A stretch of DNA of 64,000 nucleotides from Merluccius polli (GCA_030340625.1 JAOPHQ010004844.1:62001-126000); one strand, 5' to 3'. Counted from the first letter of the stretch, positions 23,786-36,310 are shown. Notes: generated by a model not told the origin, from the letters alone. Program-made: numbers and translations.

Positions 23786-24029
23786 AGCAGAATTGACACT
23801 CACTTCGTGAAGTGTTGTGAGCTGGTTCTACTCTGGACGCTCCAGGGCGGTCCAGTGCCTCCATGGGGAGGTCTGCCGTCTCCTCCGCGTCATGGTCTGC
23901 AGAAGCTCTCCTGTAGGCGCTGCTCCGCGGGGAACGAAGCAGATTTTCGATCAAAAACGACGACGAAGATCTCGAAGAGGAAAAAGAAGGCCGTGGACTC
24001 GGATCCATCGGATCCCTGTCGTGAATCAT
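22450..24029 (-). CDS. hmx1: HMX-family homeodomain transcription factor HMX1
   Basis: Two coding exons. Exon 1 is 24029-23804, with ATG preceded by AAC (good -3 A; a second in-frame ATG lies seven codons on); the donor reads CGAA/GTGAGT. Exon 2 is 23189-22450 with acceptor AACGCAG and a weak pyrimidine tract. Both junctions are phase 1, giving 321 residues. An eh1-like motif FLIENLL lies at residues 25-31. An acidic/serine region, a Gly run (about 124-133), ten Asp (159-168) and five Ala follow. The homeodomain spans about 184-243 with FDLRRYLSSSER and IWFQNRRNKWKR. After it comes AQRIVRVPILYHEN (about 261-274). Phe-Asp-Leu in helix 1, LVGYSDGLNYPL and the C-terminal QMTGRV resemble HMX1 rather than HMX3. 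HMX1 represses transcription in eye, ear and craniofacial tissue. Length is close to mammalian HMX1. Confidence 0.9.
23190..23803 (-). other. hmx1: hmx1 intron 1 (614 bp), mostly low-complexity repeat
   Basis: From the donor side (minus strand) it begins with a TTG/CTG-type triplet run (CAA/GCA on plus, 23685-23785) only some 15-20 nt after the splice site. It then has a CTA/ACT triplet array (23446-23606), and then a TA run with a CA end (23249-23334) about 60 nt from the acceptor. The unique sequence left in the intron is about half its length. Confidence 0.85.
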
Positions 24030-24520
24030 GTTGATACGTCGCACCCCCACACCGCGTTGGCTTCACGCAATAGAGCAAGTCTGTCCTGTCCTAAGAGTCA
24101 TTCCTATGAATGTATCCCTCGCCTATCTCTGCTTCTTCTTCACATCCCGGTAGATCCACAAGGAGGATAGACGAGTTGCCGCCTGTGAGAGAGAGGATGT
24201 GGATGTGGGCTGCGAGAGATCCGGCGCGTAGCTTTTGAACAAACCTTAGAGAGCGAGTGAATTACGCTCGAAAAAACACCGCATATAACTATCAATTCTA
24301 CGATGCACTGCGCGATCTTCTGCCTTTGGGGGGGTTGAAGAGATCGTCTCCCTCTCTGTCCTCAGATGGTTTATTTAGGTCAATTAGAGAGCAAAGCAAG
24401 GCAGAGATACAGTCATGTCCTTAGGCAGGAGTTGAATATGACCAAGGAACGAGAGCCGAGGAAGAGCGTCTTGGAGTACGGCACAGTACCGCCTATTGGT
24501 TACTGTCTGTCCGTGCAGTC
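24030..24520 (-). promoter_or_regulatory. hmx1: hmx1 5' UTR and proximal promoter region
   Basis: Upstream of the hmx1 ATG on the minus strand. A TATA-like GTTATATGC lies at 24291-24282 and a CCAAT box (attgg at 24495-24499 on plus) about 210 bp further up. CpG density is high near the gene and drops beyond 24.6 kb. Start site not determined. Confidence 0.4.
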
Positions 24521-24943
24521 TGTAAATTAATTATGACAGCACTTAACTTTTCTTAATTGCGCGTCGTGTTAAATATTTAAAACGCCACATGATTCCTCGC
24601 AATATTTTCAATTATTATCTATTATTTATATATATTTTAATACGAATTGTGTTTTATTTGACTAATAGGCCTATTTGATTGATCTGGCTATAGTAATCCA
24701 CAGTTAAAATCATATCCTACGAAGGATCAGACCTAGGTTAATTACTACCTAAAAATGCTTTGTATGTGTCGTTCGATACAATTTATGCTTCCTATAGGAA
24801 ATGTGTTTCAGAGTTATGTTATTATTATTATTGACTTTCATGGTGTTGTTGTATTAGCCGACCTAAATTCATCGTTCACAACAGCAAATCAGCAGTATTT
24901 TTAATTAATATAAAATCACATCAAAAAGTGTGTGTTTGCGTAC

Positions 24944-24978
<35 letters not shown>

Positions 24979-27340
24979 TGTGTGTGTGTGTGGAGTACTT
25001 TTCATTGGCAATTATACATTTTCGTTTAATTACGGTCTTCCCAACAAAAAAAGATTAATGGTGATAATGAAAAAACGAATACTAGTCTTAATAATAACCA
25101 AATAACAAAAATAATTCTAATAAAAAATAGCATAGTGCGGTTAAAACATTTTTTTACAACCTAACTTTCAATAAATGAAATCTAAATCTAACTTTATTCA
25201 TCTAAATGTAGGACTATTTGTGATATCCTAGGCCTATTTGTGATAATATTATTTTGTTAACGCAAGTTGGGGCATTACCAGAACCACATTTCCGAGCACA
25301 TTCACTTTGTTTATCTTTTATTTTTAAAAAAATGGTTTTGTAATAAACACTCAAAATAGACTGTTAAACTAGGCCTATTTATCGTGTGTTTAGTTGTGTC
25401 TAGCTGTTGGCTATCACTGTTTTCATCATTTAACTGCAACAAATCACTAGGATTATTGTTCAGTTCAAATAAACTGATTAGGTGTTTAGCTGGAAAACTC
25501 CTATTATCTATCATACTTATTATTTGTATTAGGTGCTTCACAACTCCTATTATCATACTTATTATTTTTATTTTAAATATTTTTATTATGATTATTATTC
25601 CCAAACTTCTCAACTCAACTCCTTCATACTTTACAATAGAACAATACTTCAAACTTTATATACTAATATCCACACTTTTATTGAATGACTCAACTTTCAT
25701 ACTTATTTATATTTTATATATATTCATATTTTTTGAGTGTTAAATTCTTAAACTCCCACATACACAAACATGGGATTTTTCTCTGTGTGCTAGAATTGTT
25801 AGTGAAAATATAAACTATCAAAATCTATTAAACTGTCACTACTCCCACAATATTTAGACCCCATAGACATAGCCTACATCAGCAATGGTGATACACACAC
25901 ATCATTGAAATCTAAAAATCAGTTTAGAACTAAACAGCTGTTTCACCCAGAACACCGTAGCAACCACCCAAAGCACCATAGAAAACCTTAGCAACCACCC
26001 ATAACCACTTGCAACCACCCATTTACACCCTAGCAACAACCTAGATCACCATAGCAAACCAACAAGAACACCCTAGTAGCAACCGTGCACCCCCCTTCAT
26101 GTCACTCACTATACATTTCCAATATACCAGGTAAAAATTGTATTTTCAGCAAGCTGTACACCACAATTTCTTCAGAAATTCTGCTTTTTCAGAAGAAAGT
26201 TTGGCAAATACGATGCAATTTCAGTCAGAATAGATTAGGCTGCTTCAGCCAGCCACTACCAGGGCAGTCATGTATCGATTGTTTTTCAATCAATATCTTT
26301 TCCAAACTTTTGTAAGCCTAAGTGTTTAGTAGGCCTTTGCGGATCAAATGTTATTATCAGTTAATTCATTTGTAATGACTGTAACTGTAAACTGTATACT
26401 TAAGACTTAAAAAGTTATGTGTAAATTCTTGGAGCATACAGGTTTTTTTCCATTTCTTTTGGTAGACTGTTTATAATAATGAATAAAATGTGAATTGTGA
26501 TTACCTGACCTACCTGAGTTTGGCTTCATAAATATAAGTACACTTTACATGCAGTCAAATCATCTTATACTATACATTTGGTGTGAAGAATCAGAAATGT
26601 TTCATGATAAAACCACAATGTTTCACAAATGTTATTTAACAGCGTAATAATACTACAAGGTTGATGTTTACATTATGCAATGAGCCTTAATGAATCAATT
26701 ATACAGATTTTTTATAAAATGAGAAAACATTGCGGGGGGAGGGGGGTGTATTCAAATGAGGTCATTTATTTTTACTTTGTCATTACTTTGTATCATCATG
26801 AATCAACTTCCATCAGAGAGAACTGTGTTTCGAATGGTCCGATACATCCGTCCAATGCAACCAAACTAAACCTGACAGCCCAGCATTCTGTTCAACAGAT
26901 TACTATCTATCCCTTATTGCTTTGATTGCCAGCATTCCCCTCGGTAATGAAATCCATTATGAGCCAAATCCCCAGCTGGAATGTATCATTAGCATAGATG
27001 TGTGCTTCTCCATCCGGATTATCCTTTTCTTGTTGTTGTTGTTGTTGTTGTTGTCTTAAGTGAGTAGAATGCAGAGACTGCATTAAAAGCCTACCAGGGG
27101 AGGAAATCCCCTTTCCATGTTGTTACTTGACCTACTGTTGACTGGGCTTCCGCCAGTCAACAGTAGTTCACCGTGGCAATATACGATAAGCCGCTTTCAT
27201 AGGTCAAGGCCACTGCAACCCAGAATGCAGCAGTGGTGTGTATGAGGTCACGGAGATGCAGACATCTTGGGTTGGTCTTAACAGAGCCAGTGGACCAGAA
27301 AGGCCCCCTTTATGCTGCGCCTGCAGCATGGACCTATTGA
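24521..27340. other. gene-free stretch upstream of hmx1
   Basis: AT-rich. Holds a TG run at 24930-24992, a degenerate minisatellite at about 25945-26090, and a (TTG)n run at 27031-27054. No coding exon recognised. The complex block at 26930-27010 just before the TTG run is a possible regulatory element. Confidence 0.4.
25945..26090. repeat. degenerate minisatellite of about 20-bp units
   Basis: Imperfect repetition of caaccaccca, caccatagaaa/caccatagcaa and caccctagcaacaa words. This is a fish-type dispersed minisatellite. Confidence 0.65.
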
Positions 27341-27920
27341 TTAAAGGTCTCATTCCGCGAGAAACAGTTTAATACTTGTTTTTGTTGAAATACTATAGGT
27401 CTCACCGAGTTGCATGTGCGTGCTGCGCGTGAAAACGTTCTTCTACCCCCATTGCCTGTATTTGGCAATGAAAGAACAGAGAAAAAAACACTGAGAAAAA
27501 TCAGCGGATGAGAAAAGCCCCACGGATTGACGTCAGTCCGTGAATTAGTATTCATGGCCTCGCCTCCGCTACCGCCCACCGAAAGTCAGGAAGTAGCAGG
27601 ACTGTGCAACAGCACAGTCGCGATTCTCGACTCGTCTCGCACTAGTTGAATATGGAGCGGAAAAATCCTCACTGCGCACTGGAGGTAGCGTCACAGTGCT
27701 GTTAGCCAACCAGAGGCGAGTTCATTAGCATGTCATGCATATTCATGATGAGAGGCGAAATCGTGTCGTTCGCCCCCCCCCCACCTCCCCCACCAAACTA
27801 AAACAGCATGAAACAGGCGCGGCAGAGCATTTTTTTTAACCAAAACCGGTACTGAGGGTATTTATTAACACTAGAGACCACCGCAAAATTAATGAAAAAA
27901 CGATGAGATGAGACCTTTAA
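27341..27920. mobile_element. TTAA-flanked MITE, copy B
   Basis: The left end ttaaaggtctcat is inverted exactly at the right end as atgagacctttaa (13 bp including TTAA). It shares its internal blocks with the interrupted copy at 828-2508 and serves as the reference for the insertions there. No transposase frame. Confidence 0.85.
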
Positions 27921-28419
27921 GTTTGAGTGATATTGGTAGCTTTTTATGTTGTTGTATGTTGGCAGGCTTCCTTGCAGCTAATGTGCAGCGTTTTGAATCC
28001 TTTCCAGAACTCAAGCCTCTGTGGTTCCGCTGGACTGTCAATGGTTGGCAGTGTGTTTTCATACTTAATACCGGCCTGATAAAACTTTATAATACTTCCG
28101 ACCTAGGTCTACAAGCATTGCCAAATAGGTCAGTGGTCATTATAGAAGGCACACGCGCAAACACAAGCACACACACACATCCACACACACAACCACACAC
28201 CCCACTCCCTCCTGGATCACGACCATTCAAAGTGACACATTACTTTCCTGTGCCTAATCCCCTCCCCAACATTTACCCATCACCCCTCAGTGCCCCATTA
28301 ATCTGGACAGGCCAAAAGGCATTCTGGGAACCGTTTTTGCTTCAAGTTTCTTTATCACTTAACAGATGGCTAAGGATCAGGAGTGGCCAAAAACTTCAGA
28401 TAACAAGCGGAAATCCTCT

Positions 28420-28456
<37 letters not shown>

Positions 28457-28795
28457 AGTAGAGAGGTGTTTCTCGGGGTCTTTCAGAAGAAGGGTGTTTC
28501 AAGGTTTTTGTGCTGTGGCAGGAACTGTTAATGGCAGTTTGTTTAACCCCGTTAGCAGCAAATTAACCCCTGTTACCGCCAGCTCATCAGCTCAGTACAA
28601 AGAGAAAAAAAGAGGCTTGATATTTTAAGCACATTAGGGCATAGTGTTGCAAAACTGTCTATCTCTCCTTATACCCCCTCTCTACTTCTCTCTCTCGCTC
28701 TCTTACACCATATCTTTCTCTCGTTCTTGCTCTTATCCCCCTATTTGTTGTCTGTATGTCTCTCTTTACCTATTTACCTTTCACGTTCTCTCCTA

Positions 28796-28870
<75 letters not shown>

Positions 28871-31568
28871 TCTCTCCCTGTCTTCCATGTCCTTCACTTG
28901 CCCCATTGGTCAAAAAAGAATAAAGATGTACTATACCCTAGTATATAGTTCAGGTTGTATATTCAGGTAGTATAGGATGTCATATAGTATATAGTATAGT
29001 TTAAATTATACTACATGCTAGTCTAAAATTCTATAGTACTAAACTACTAGTCTACTATATATGGTGTATATAATTCTACACTATACACCACTATACTATA
29101 TATGGTATAATACGTACTATATATAGTATAATTTTTAATTGTCTATAAAAAAAAACATTCCCCCACAGAGTGACTTGTCTGTGGGATCGGCATGGCTTTA
29201 CTTTAGCACCGCAGCATTAGCAATCATTAGCTCCTCTTTCCCATGTGTGAACGCACCATGGCGGGAAAGGTTAATCACATGAGATAAGTGCAGCCGCCAG
29301 CAGGTACCATAGACATACACAGGAAGCATGGTGTGTCCCCTGGGATGCTGGAACACAGCAGCACTTGTGATGGATTACAGATTCACCGCAAATACCTCAG
29401 TTTACAAGGTTTAGATCAATGAGCGGCAAACCTCAGCTTAGATCTGCTCCTCATAACTTCACTAATGCCTTTTATGCTTCAGTAAGTGAGGTCAAATGTT
29501 AATGTAACACATCACTTTTCTTTTCTTTTAAACCTAAAGAATTTGTACAAGGAGTACGAGCAGTTGTAGAAAAATACAACCCTTTGTTTTGTGCTGTTGA
29601 GGTTGTGTATTTAAGCATGGTTTGGCCAACGTGCGTGCATGCACACACACACAAAGACGCAGACAGACACACACATAGGCACACACACACACACACACAT
29701 GCAAAAAGACAGAACCACACAGACAGAGACACACAGACTTAGATACACACTCATAGACACAGACGCACACACAGGCGCGAGCACACACACACACACACAC
29801 AGAATCGCGTGAGAACACATCTCGAGCACACTGGATATAGAGAGTGCACCGCCCTCCAGGGTTAAAGCACTTCTGTCATATTAGCTTATACACAGAGCCC
29901 ATATTTCAATAAATCATGGCCCAGAGAAGGACTTCTCTTGAGTAGGCTGGGGGGACAGAGCTTGGGTATAAGGCTTGTCCATATAGACCGTTATCAAATG
30001 AGAGTATCCAATTAAAAATAAAATAAAACAAAAGAAAGAATATGTTGTCATAAACAGTGTTTATGACGGTGTTTGAAGACGATAATAGCTGTTAAATGCC
30101 TACAATTATCTAATTTCCTGATACATTTTTTTAGTTCGAAAACCAAATGTGTCAAATTGTTCCCAAAACTTTCCGGTTTGCCTCTATATAAGCCACTGCA
30201 ATCTGCCAGTAATTGACCAACAGGAAGCCGTGCCCTCGCTGGTCTACTTTTGCTCCAATCATTTTGGGCCAGTCTAGTTCCTCCCCACAGAGCCGAATAA
30301 CATCCGATATGATTAAAAATACATGCAGAGGGCAGGGCGGGCCAACCAGAAGCGTCATGAAAGATGAAAGAGGTCGCTTTTAATGTAGGCCCCCTAGCCT
30401 GGAGGAGGACAAGCTGGCCAGGAAAGGCGTGCTTTCTCTCGGCCTGTCACGCGACTTTGTATTTTATAGTGTCTTTTGTTTTTTTTTAACCATGGCATAG
30501 GCCTACTATCGCACCATTACAGTTTTCATCAATATTTTAATTTTATTTTTTTTATTTTTTTGTAGGCCCGCTAACCTACTTTTAAGGAATTAAATTAGTT
30601 TTGTTTGTAGGCCTACTTCAAAAAGTGTGTCGGTACGCATTATTCGTTTGTTAAAATAATCGTTTAGGTCTACAATATACACCACTGACAATAGGCTACA
30701 TTAAACGGACAATAAATTAAACTACGATTTTAAAATCAGGCCTATATGATTTTTCGAATTTGGGGTCTGCCTAATTAGTTTTCGACGTTTGCGTTTCAAG
30801 TTTGACAATCCCAGGCTGGCTATTTCTGTAAGGAGCACTGTAAGAGGAAAATGAGGATTATACAATTATAAAATAATATTTTTAAAAGTTAGACATGAAC
30901 TTTTTGGAATCCCGGCTGGGGAATGACATTATATTTTAAATGTCGCCATGTTTTTCCAGACAAGCACTAGGAATATTTGAGCAGCAACATGACCAAAACA
31001 AAAATAGGAGACTTAATTATACATAAATAGATTCCATTGGGAGATTAAAACACATGCAGGCCTACTTTACTCATTTGTGTAGCAACAATTTAATAGGTTT
31101 ATTGACTGAGGTGCTGGTCGGATCTATTTTTAAATGAAAGCATCAAGGGGGCCTTATAAACAAAATGCATTATTCTTGGAAATTAGTTGGAAAGTGTCTG
31201 TGTCTGCCCATATTGACAACATATATTGATATTCACAAGTAACATGGGCCTATTTTATTATATAGGCCTATTTGTTTAAAAAACACCACTGGTAGGCCTA
31301 TACACAACGTAATAAGGGCAAGTGGGTTCCATAGGTTTTATACAATGAAACAAAAATGTATGAATAATTAGGCCTATAATCATCGTGATGATATCAACGG
31401 ACACACGTGATTTTATAAAACTCTGCGCATACAGATGCATATGAGGTTGAGCGGTTAACATTATTGAGAGGTTATTAGGCCTGTATGATGCGCCTGATGT
31501 GCGTAAAACGGACGCGCGGGCGTGTATTACATGCATTTATTTGTTCTCATAAGCCTATATGTTGGAGC
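27921..31568. other. gene-free stretch rich in simple repeats
   Basis: Holds (TTG)n at 28420-28456, (CT)n at 28801-28879, a tatagtatat-type palindromic AT repeat at about 28940-29135, and CA-rich runs at 29637-29803. The block at 30140-30370 is complex unique sequence, and the region 30.5-31.55 kb is AT-rich with repeated aggccta words. No exon recognised. Confidence 0.4.
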
Positions 31569-32630
31569 CAGGGCCGGTTCTAGCCCTTTTGGTGCCCTAG
31601 GCGAGATTGAGTTTTGCGCACCCCCCCCCCCTTACTTTGCATCTTTTTTCAACCACTTATAATTCTACTATACTACATTCAGTGTTTCCCCTACAATTTT
31701 GTGTAGCAGTGGTGCTGAGAGTTGGTAACCTAGCAAGGCTAGGGGGGTCCGGGAGCATGCCCCCCCAGAAGAAAATTTAGAAAAATAACCCTTTAAATGG
31801 TTACTTCTGGTGATATTTTTTTGGGGGGAAATTTACAGATTAAGACTTCCAAATAGACATAACAATCAACAGAATCAAGGCCTCTGCTGAGACCAGATCA
31901 TTGTGCAAATGTGCCTTGAACCTGGCAGAAACTAAGTTAATCTTTTGTGTTAATTTTCAACTATTTCTTTAGAATTAATCATAAGCCTTAGAAAAAATAA
32001 TTTAGACACCACTAGTTTTACATTCAGTTTAAACAGTAAAGATGTTTTATTATTATATTCAATAACTTATTACACACTCTATTTCTGGTTCAAAGCATGG
32101 ATGAACTCCATAAAATGCAAAGGTGCTCATAGGAGGAATCTTTAACTATACACTCTACAAACGGGGGGGGGGGGGCGTTCGATCGCGGACGAGCACTATT
32201 GCGGGCGCGATTGTTGAAGAACACTCAGAGGGCACTTTTTAATACGAGGCAAAAAGGGCAGGGGCTCAAGCACCCCTAGGGCCCTATGTGTGCACGTGCC
32301 TGCTGGGACGCTACTCTGTCCAATGAAATCGTCTTTGTGGTACAACCCCACGTGGATATGTCATAAAGCCGGCCGGCAGCGGGGGATTTTAGAATGGAGG
32401 GGAAAGTTATCATTGCTGTGGGCAATCGCCACCGCCCCCCCCCCCCCCCCCCCCCCCCTTGTGGCTGAGGGGGCGCCCTAGGATGATCATGTTTAATAAA
32501 CATGTTTCATTTCGCTTCTTGTTCTAATTCTATGATAAATGGGAATTAAGGGCGCCACTAGTGGGCGCCCCCAACACATTTTGGCGCCCTAGGTGATCGC
32601 CTAGGTCGCCTATGGCAATCGCCGGGCCTG
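31569..32630. mobile_element. hAT-type element remnant, about 1.06 kb
   Basis: It starts cagggccggttctag and ends gccgggcctg, the CAG...CTG ends typical of hAT elements. It is flanked by identical gttggagc at 31561-31568 and 32631-32638 (8-bp target duplication). The words gcgccctagg and ggcgatc occur near both ends in inverse orientation. The body contains long G and C runs (about 32162-32174, 32426-32458) and a fragment related to a Harbinger MADF exon (see 32394). No hAT transposase is left. Confidence 0.85.
32394..32440 (+). pseudogene. fragment of a Harbinger-type MADF/Myb-like exon
   Basis: Starts ATG and translates as MEGKVIIAVGNR before running into a C run. The same start with its upstream 80 bp (ccaatgaaa, tttgtggtacaaccc, gccggcagcg) recurs at 55303-55478 inside a PIF/Harbinger element. 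So part of that element lies inside this hAT remnant. Confidence 0.55.
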
Positions 32631-32638
32631 GTTGGAGC

Positions 32639-33627
32639 CATATATCCTAAGAAGCAGATTTAGGTTAGGCTATATCATTTCACATATAAAAGATTGTTAT
32701 TTTTGTATTTTTTGTATAATTGATTTTGAACCCAGTAGAAACCCCTTTTTGGTGTCATTAGTTCCCACCGCTGGGTTATTTGGGTATTTACCTGGCAATC
32801 ACACCTGACACTGTCGCAGGTGGAGCCAATGATTTATTATGGCAGCTAGCCAGTGACAAACTATTGACCCAACAAAGAGCCGGCCAGACGCTCCGTTATA
32901 CAACAAACCGTCCACTCGCAATTATTGCCACTACCAACCATCAAGGCTATTGTGAGTAACCCCAGGCCTACCTTTCTGAACGGCTTGAACCACCACTCAC
33001 GCGTGGGAACGGAGCGAGATGTGCGCTTTCTGTCGTCCGTTGATAAGCAACCTCGGCCCGTTGTGGTTTATAACATAGGCCTATATTTATAGCACACCCC
33101 GCCGTGGTTTATTCCCACATATACCAGCACACCGTCGTGGTTTTTCTTACGTATTTTAAATAAATAGGCCTACGTAAGAAAATAAGAATAAATAGGCCTA
33201 CCGGCCTAGGTATTTTACAAATAGTAGGCCTACCCTCTAGCGCAGGGTTAGTTAGACACGCCCGAACCAACCTTTGAACCCCCTAATGAGCCACAGAACC
33301 CAAGGACACATGAAATCAAGGTGTGTGTGTGTGTGTGTGTGTTTGTGTGTAAAATATGGAGTTTAACCGTTTATGAAACGCTGCATGGGCAGTTAAAGCA
33401 ACAAGTCATTGATAGGTCCCTCTGTTTTCTGTAGAATAAAACACGATTTTTTTAGATGAAATGAGTGAAGTCAATTTTTTTGTATGCATTTGATGAACTG
33501 CTTATTGCCAATATCTCCGTTTATTTAGTGCATAATATCGAGTTATGACATGTTATGTCTTTTTTGTCAGATGCATTTTGCAAGAGTTACCAAATAAATT
33601 AGAGGCTGTCCATCACGGTGTAACATA

Positions 33628-33706
<79 letters not shown>

Positions 33707-34369
33707 CAATTATATAGGCCTACAGATAATTTACCGCCGAACAAGGGTATTATGTGGTGGTTGTAGATGCGTTGTGTTTCCACTAGAGGGGAGCGTTGTA
33801 CTGCTATGGTTCACATTCACAGTCTGGAGGTTGGAACCGATGTATTTCCTAGACAAAATATAGGCCTAATCATAAAAAAATACTTTAAAAAGATTCCTTT
33901 ACGGCGAAGTAATTCATATGAATAGTTATAGACCTTTTTAAAATTTCTAATTGGCAAAATAGTTTTGAGTAGCTGGCTATCCATCGCAGTGACAACTATT
34001 GATTCACATTCTGTTTAATAAAAAACAAGTTTTCTTTCATCGGGTATGAAAAACGTATTGATCTTATTTTGTGACGCTTGGCCTTTATTTTGAAAAGTAA
34101 TGTTAGTCCTCTCCGCTCACGCAGACTAGAAGACTAAATAGCTTCACAAAAGCTTATCGTGAATAGCTTTTCGTCCTTGGAAAGAAACGTCGCAATGCTT
34201 TTCTTGAGTGTTGGGCTCATGCTCGTCCCTGTTTAATGTGGTTGTATAATGTGGCCTGTGAAACCCTTTGAGACTAGGCCTATGTGATGAAGGGCTATAC
34301 ATGTAGCTTTAAAAATCGCGTTCTGCTGATGATGCACACACAAAGCGCCATTTCTCTTGGGCAGACTGT
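32639..34369. other. gene-free stretch
   Basis: Holds a TG run at 33321-33349 and a (TA)n run at 33626-33702. Otherwise AT-rich DNA with repeated taggccta words. No exon recognised. Confidence 0.4.
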
Positions 34370-34573
34370 CTGCGTTTTACTGGGTTAAGTCGCCCTCGCT
34401 CACTCGCCCTCAGCCCTTGGTAATACGTCACACGGAGGCCACTTGGAGAGCCGAGGGGAAGTGGGCGGGGGAGGAGGAAAAGGGATAAATGAAACGCACC
34501 TGCCCTCGCCCGGTAACAGCCTTGACCAGGGGCGGACTGGGAACAAAAATCGGCCCGGGCAATTTTTTGGGGG

Positions 34574-34650
34574 GTGGTACTGCGCGATTGTTAGCGGGGG
34601 GGGGGGGGGGGCAGGGGGCTGCGCGATTGTTGACGGGGGGGGGGGGGCTG
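34574..34650. repeat. G-run repeat with gcgcgattgttgac units
   Basis: Two units of the form tgcgcgattgtt(a/g)(g/a)c followed by 12 or more G. The same motif occurs at 55749-55830 and in variant form near 32205 and 14810, each time within a transposon and next to a long G/C run. Confidence 0.75.
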
Positions 34651-34678
34651 GACCGGCCCAGAAAAGACCTGGACCGGC

Positions 34679-35343
34679 TCACTCCCCGCAGTCCCTAGAG
34701 TTGGATGAGTGAGCCAAAGCGTTTTGTAGCCGACCCAGCCATTGTCCTAATCTAGAAACGCCGCGGTTAGCTTTAGCTTAGCGTAGTCGCTGTATTCCAG
34801 AGTGTCCAGCTAGCATATCGTTGCAAAAGTGAATCAAATAACTCAAGATTTGTTATAATTATTTCTCGTAACCTCACATCGAGTACAAATATCAATGCAA
34901 ATTTACACAAAGGAATTTACTAGACCAATTTAGATTTGGCGCAAGGACACCAGTAGCAGAGAACTGTGTAGTCACGCCGGTGTATTGACGGAAGTTGAGG
35001 GTTTTCAGGTGCTGCCTGGTGTCCTTGCGCCTGGCAGCGGTGCTTTGCCGGTGCTATGCCCGAAAATAGTTCCAAATCTAAATTGGTCTAGTAAATTCCT
35101 TTCTTTGTGTAAATTTGCATTGATATTTGTACTCGATGTGAGTGTACAGGTTACGAGAAATAATTATAACAAATCTTGAGTTATTTGATTCACTTTTGCA
35201 ACGATATGCTAGCTGGACACTCTGGAATACAGCGACTACGCTAAGCTAAAGCTAACCGCGGCGTTTCTAGATTAGGACAATGGCTGGGTCGGCTACAAAA
35301 CGCTTTGGCTCACTCATCCAACTCTAGGGACTGCGGGGAGTGA
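34679..35343. repeat. 665-bp foldback (long inverted repeat)
   Basis: The left arm from 34679 (tcactccccgcagtccctag) is inverted at the right arm ending 35343. The arms run about 270 bp with few mismatches. One 9-10-nt insertion (agtgtacagg near 35145) is present only in the right arm. The inner ends are ggcgcaaggacaccag (about 34937) and ctggtgtccttgcgcc, with a spacer of about 60 bp. No open frame of interest. Confidence 0.9.
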
Positions 35344-36079
35344 CCCAATTTCACCTGGGGGTGGCGTGTTCCTTTAAGCCTGTTACCACCACCATCCTCG
35401 TCCTCATCATTGTCTTTGCCCTTTATTGTTCAATATTGTGTTTCAGAAAACTACAAACACAACACTTAAAGTCATGTAGGATAGATGTTACAGGGAACAG
35501 TAGTCTATAAGGATTTATAGTGGTTGCTTCCATTTCAAATGAGAAAAAAGCATGTAGTTGTTTGTGCATTCTTTATGCATTCTTATGTGATGCTCACAGT
35601 TTTGTCTTAATCTTTTTTATGAGTGAATTTGTTTTGCCAATTGTGTTGTTTCTATACAAATTTATACTAATTGCCTTGTATTTCTTTTTTAGGTTTTCCC
35701 ATTTTTTGGCCGCGTGTGTTCCTGTCAGCCTTCCCTGCAGACCCATCCTCTGTACAATTGTTGTTTGACAATAAAAGAATTGTTATGCACACCAAATACA
35801 TTAAAAACATTATATAGTCTCCCGCAAATAAAATTAGCACCACAACAAAGAAGCAAGTCTCTAGAATCAGAAGTAGAAAGCTGAGCTGCCAACTCTCACG
35901 GATTGAGCGCGAGTCTCACGTCACATTCTCATTCTAATGTTCCCCTCTTTGCCAATTTTATATGGAATCGTCTCGTAGACTATTAAGAAAGTAAAGACGC
36001 AGAAATACATGCATATGCAATGACACAGTAGGTTACAAACAAACTCATTCCCAGGCAGGGACGGACTGGCCATTGGGCA

Positions 36080-36310
36080 ATGTGGGCAAATGCCACTGCG
36101 GCCGCCTGGTGATGCGGCCGCTCGGCCTGGTGATGCGGCCGCAATAAAGCGGAGCGGAGCGGCTGTATCAACAGGCGGCCACGGCCGCAAATAACTAAAT
36201 AAATGAATAAATAGGGTAAATAAATAAATAAAGCAGAGCGGCTGCGTCAATAGGCGGCCGCAAATCAATAAATGAATAAATAAAAAAATAAAGCGGAGCT
36301 GCAGGCGTAG
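36080..36310. repeat. tandem with gcggccgc and aataaatgaataaata units
   Basis: gcggccgc words near 36100, 36117, 36134 and 36255 alternate with AT-rich aataaatgaataaata and with gcggagcggctg(t/c) units. An imperfect two-copy tandem. Confidence 0.65.

Noticed and set aside
20485..24029. the gene pair as hmx2/hmx3
   Set aside because: The upstream gene has HMX1-type FDL in helix 1 and an HMX1-like C-terminus, and its partner differs from HMX2 at position 56. Kept as the stated alternative.
23639..24034. Gln-rich frame opposite hmx1 exon 1
   Set aside because: Plus-strand shadow of the CAA/GCA repeat and of the hmx1 coding strand.
25945..26090. CRISPR-like spaced repeats
   Set aside because: Units are degenerate, without unique spacers, in a vertebrate genome; a minisatellite explains them.
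27908..28531. 207-codon open frame, plus strand
   Set aside because: Runs from a MITE end through CA and TTG microsatellites (poly-Cys tail); no domain.
28644..28970. Ser/Leu-rich frame
   Set aside because: Translation of a CT microsatellite.
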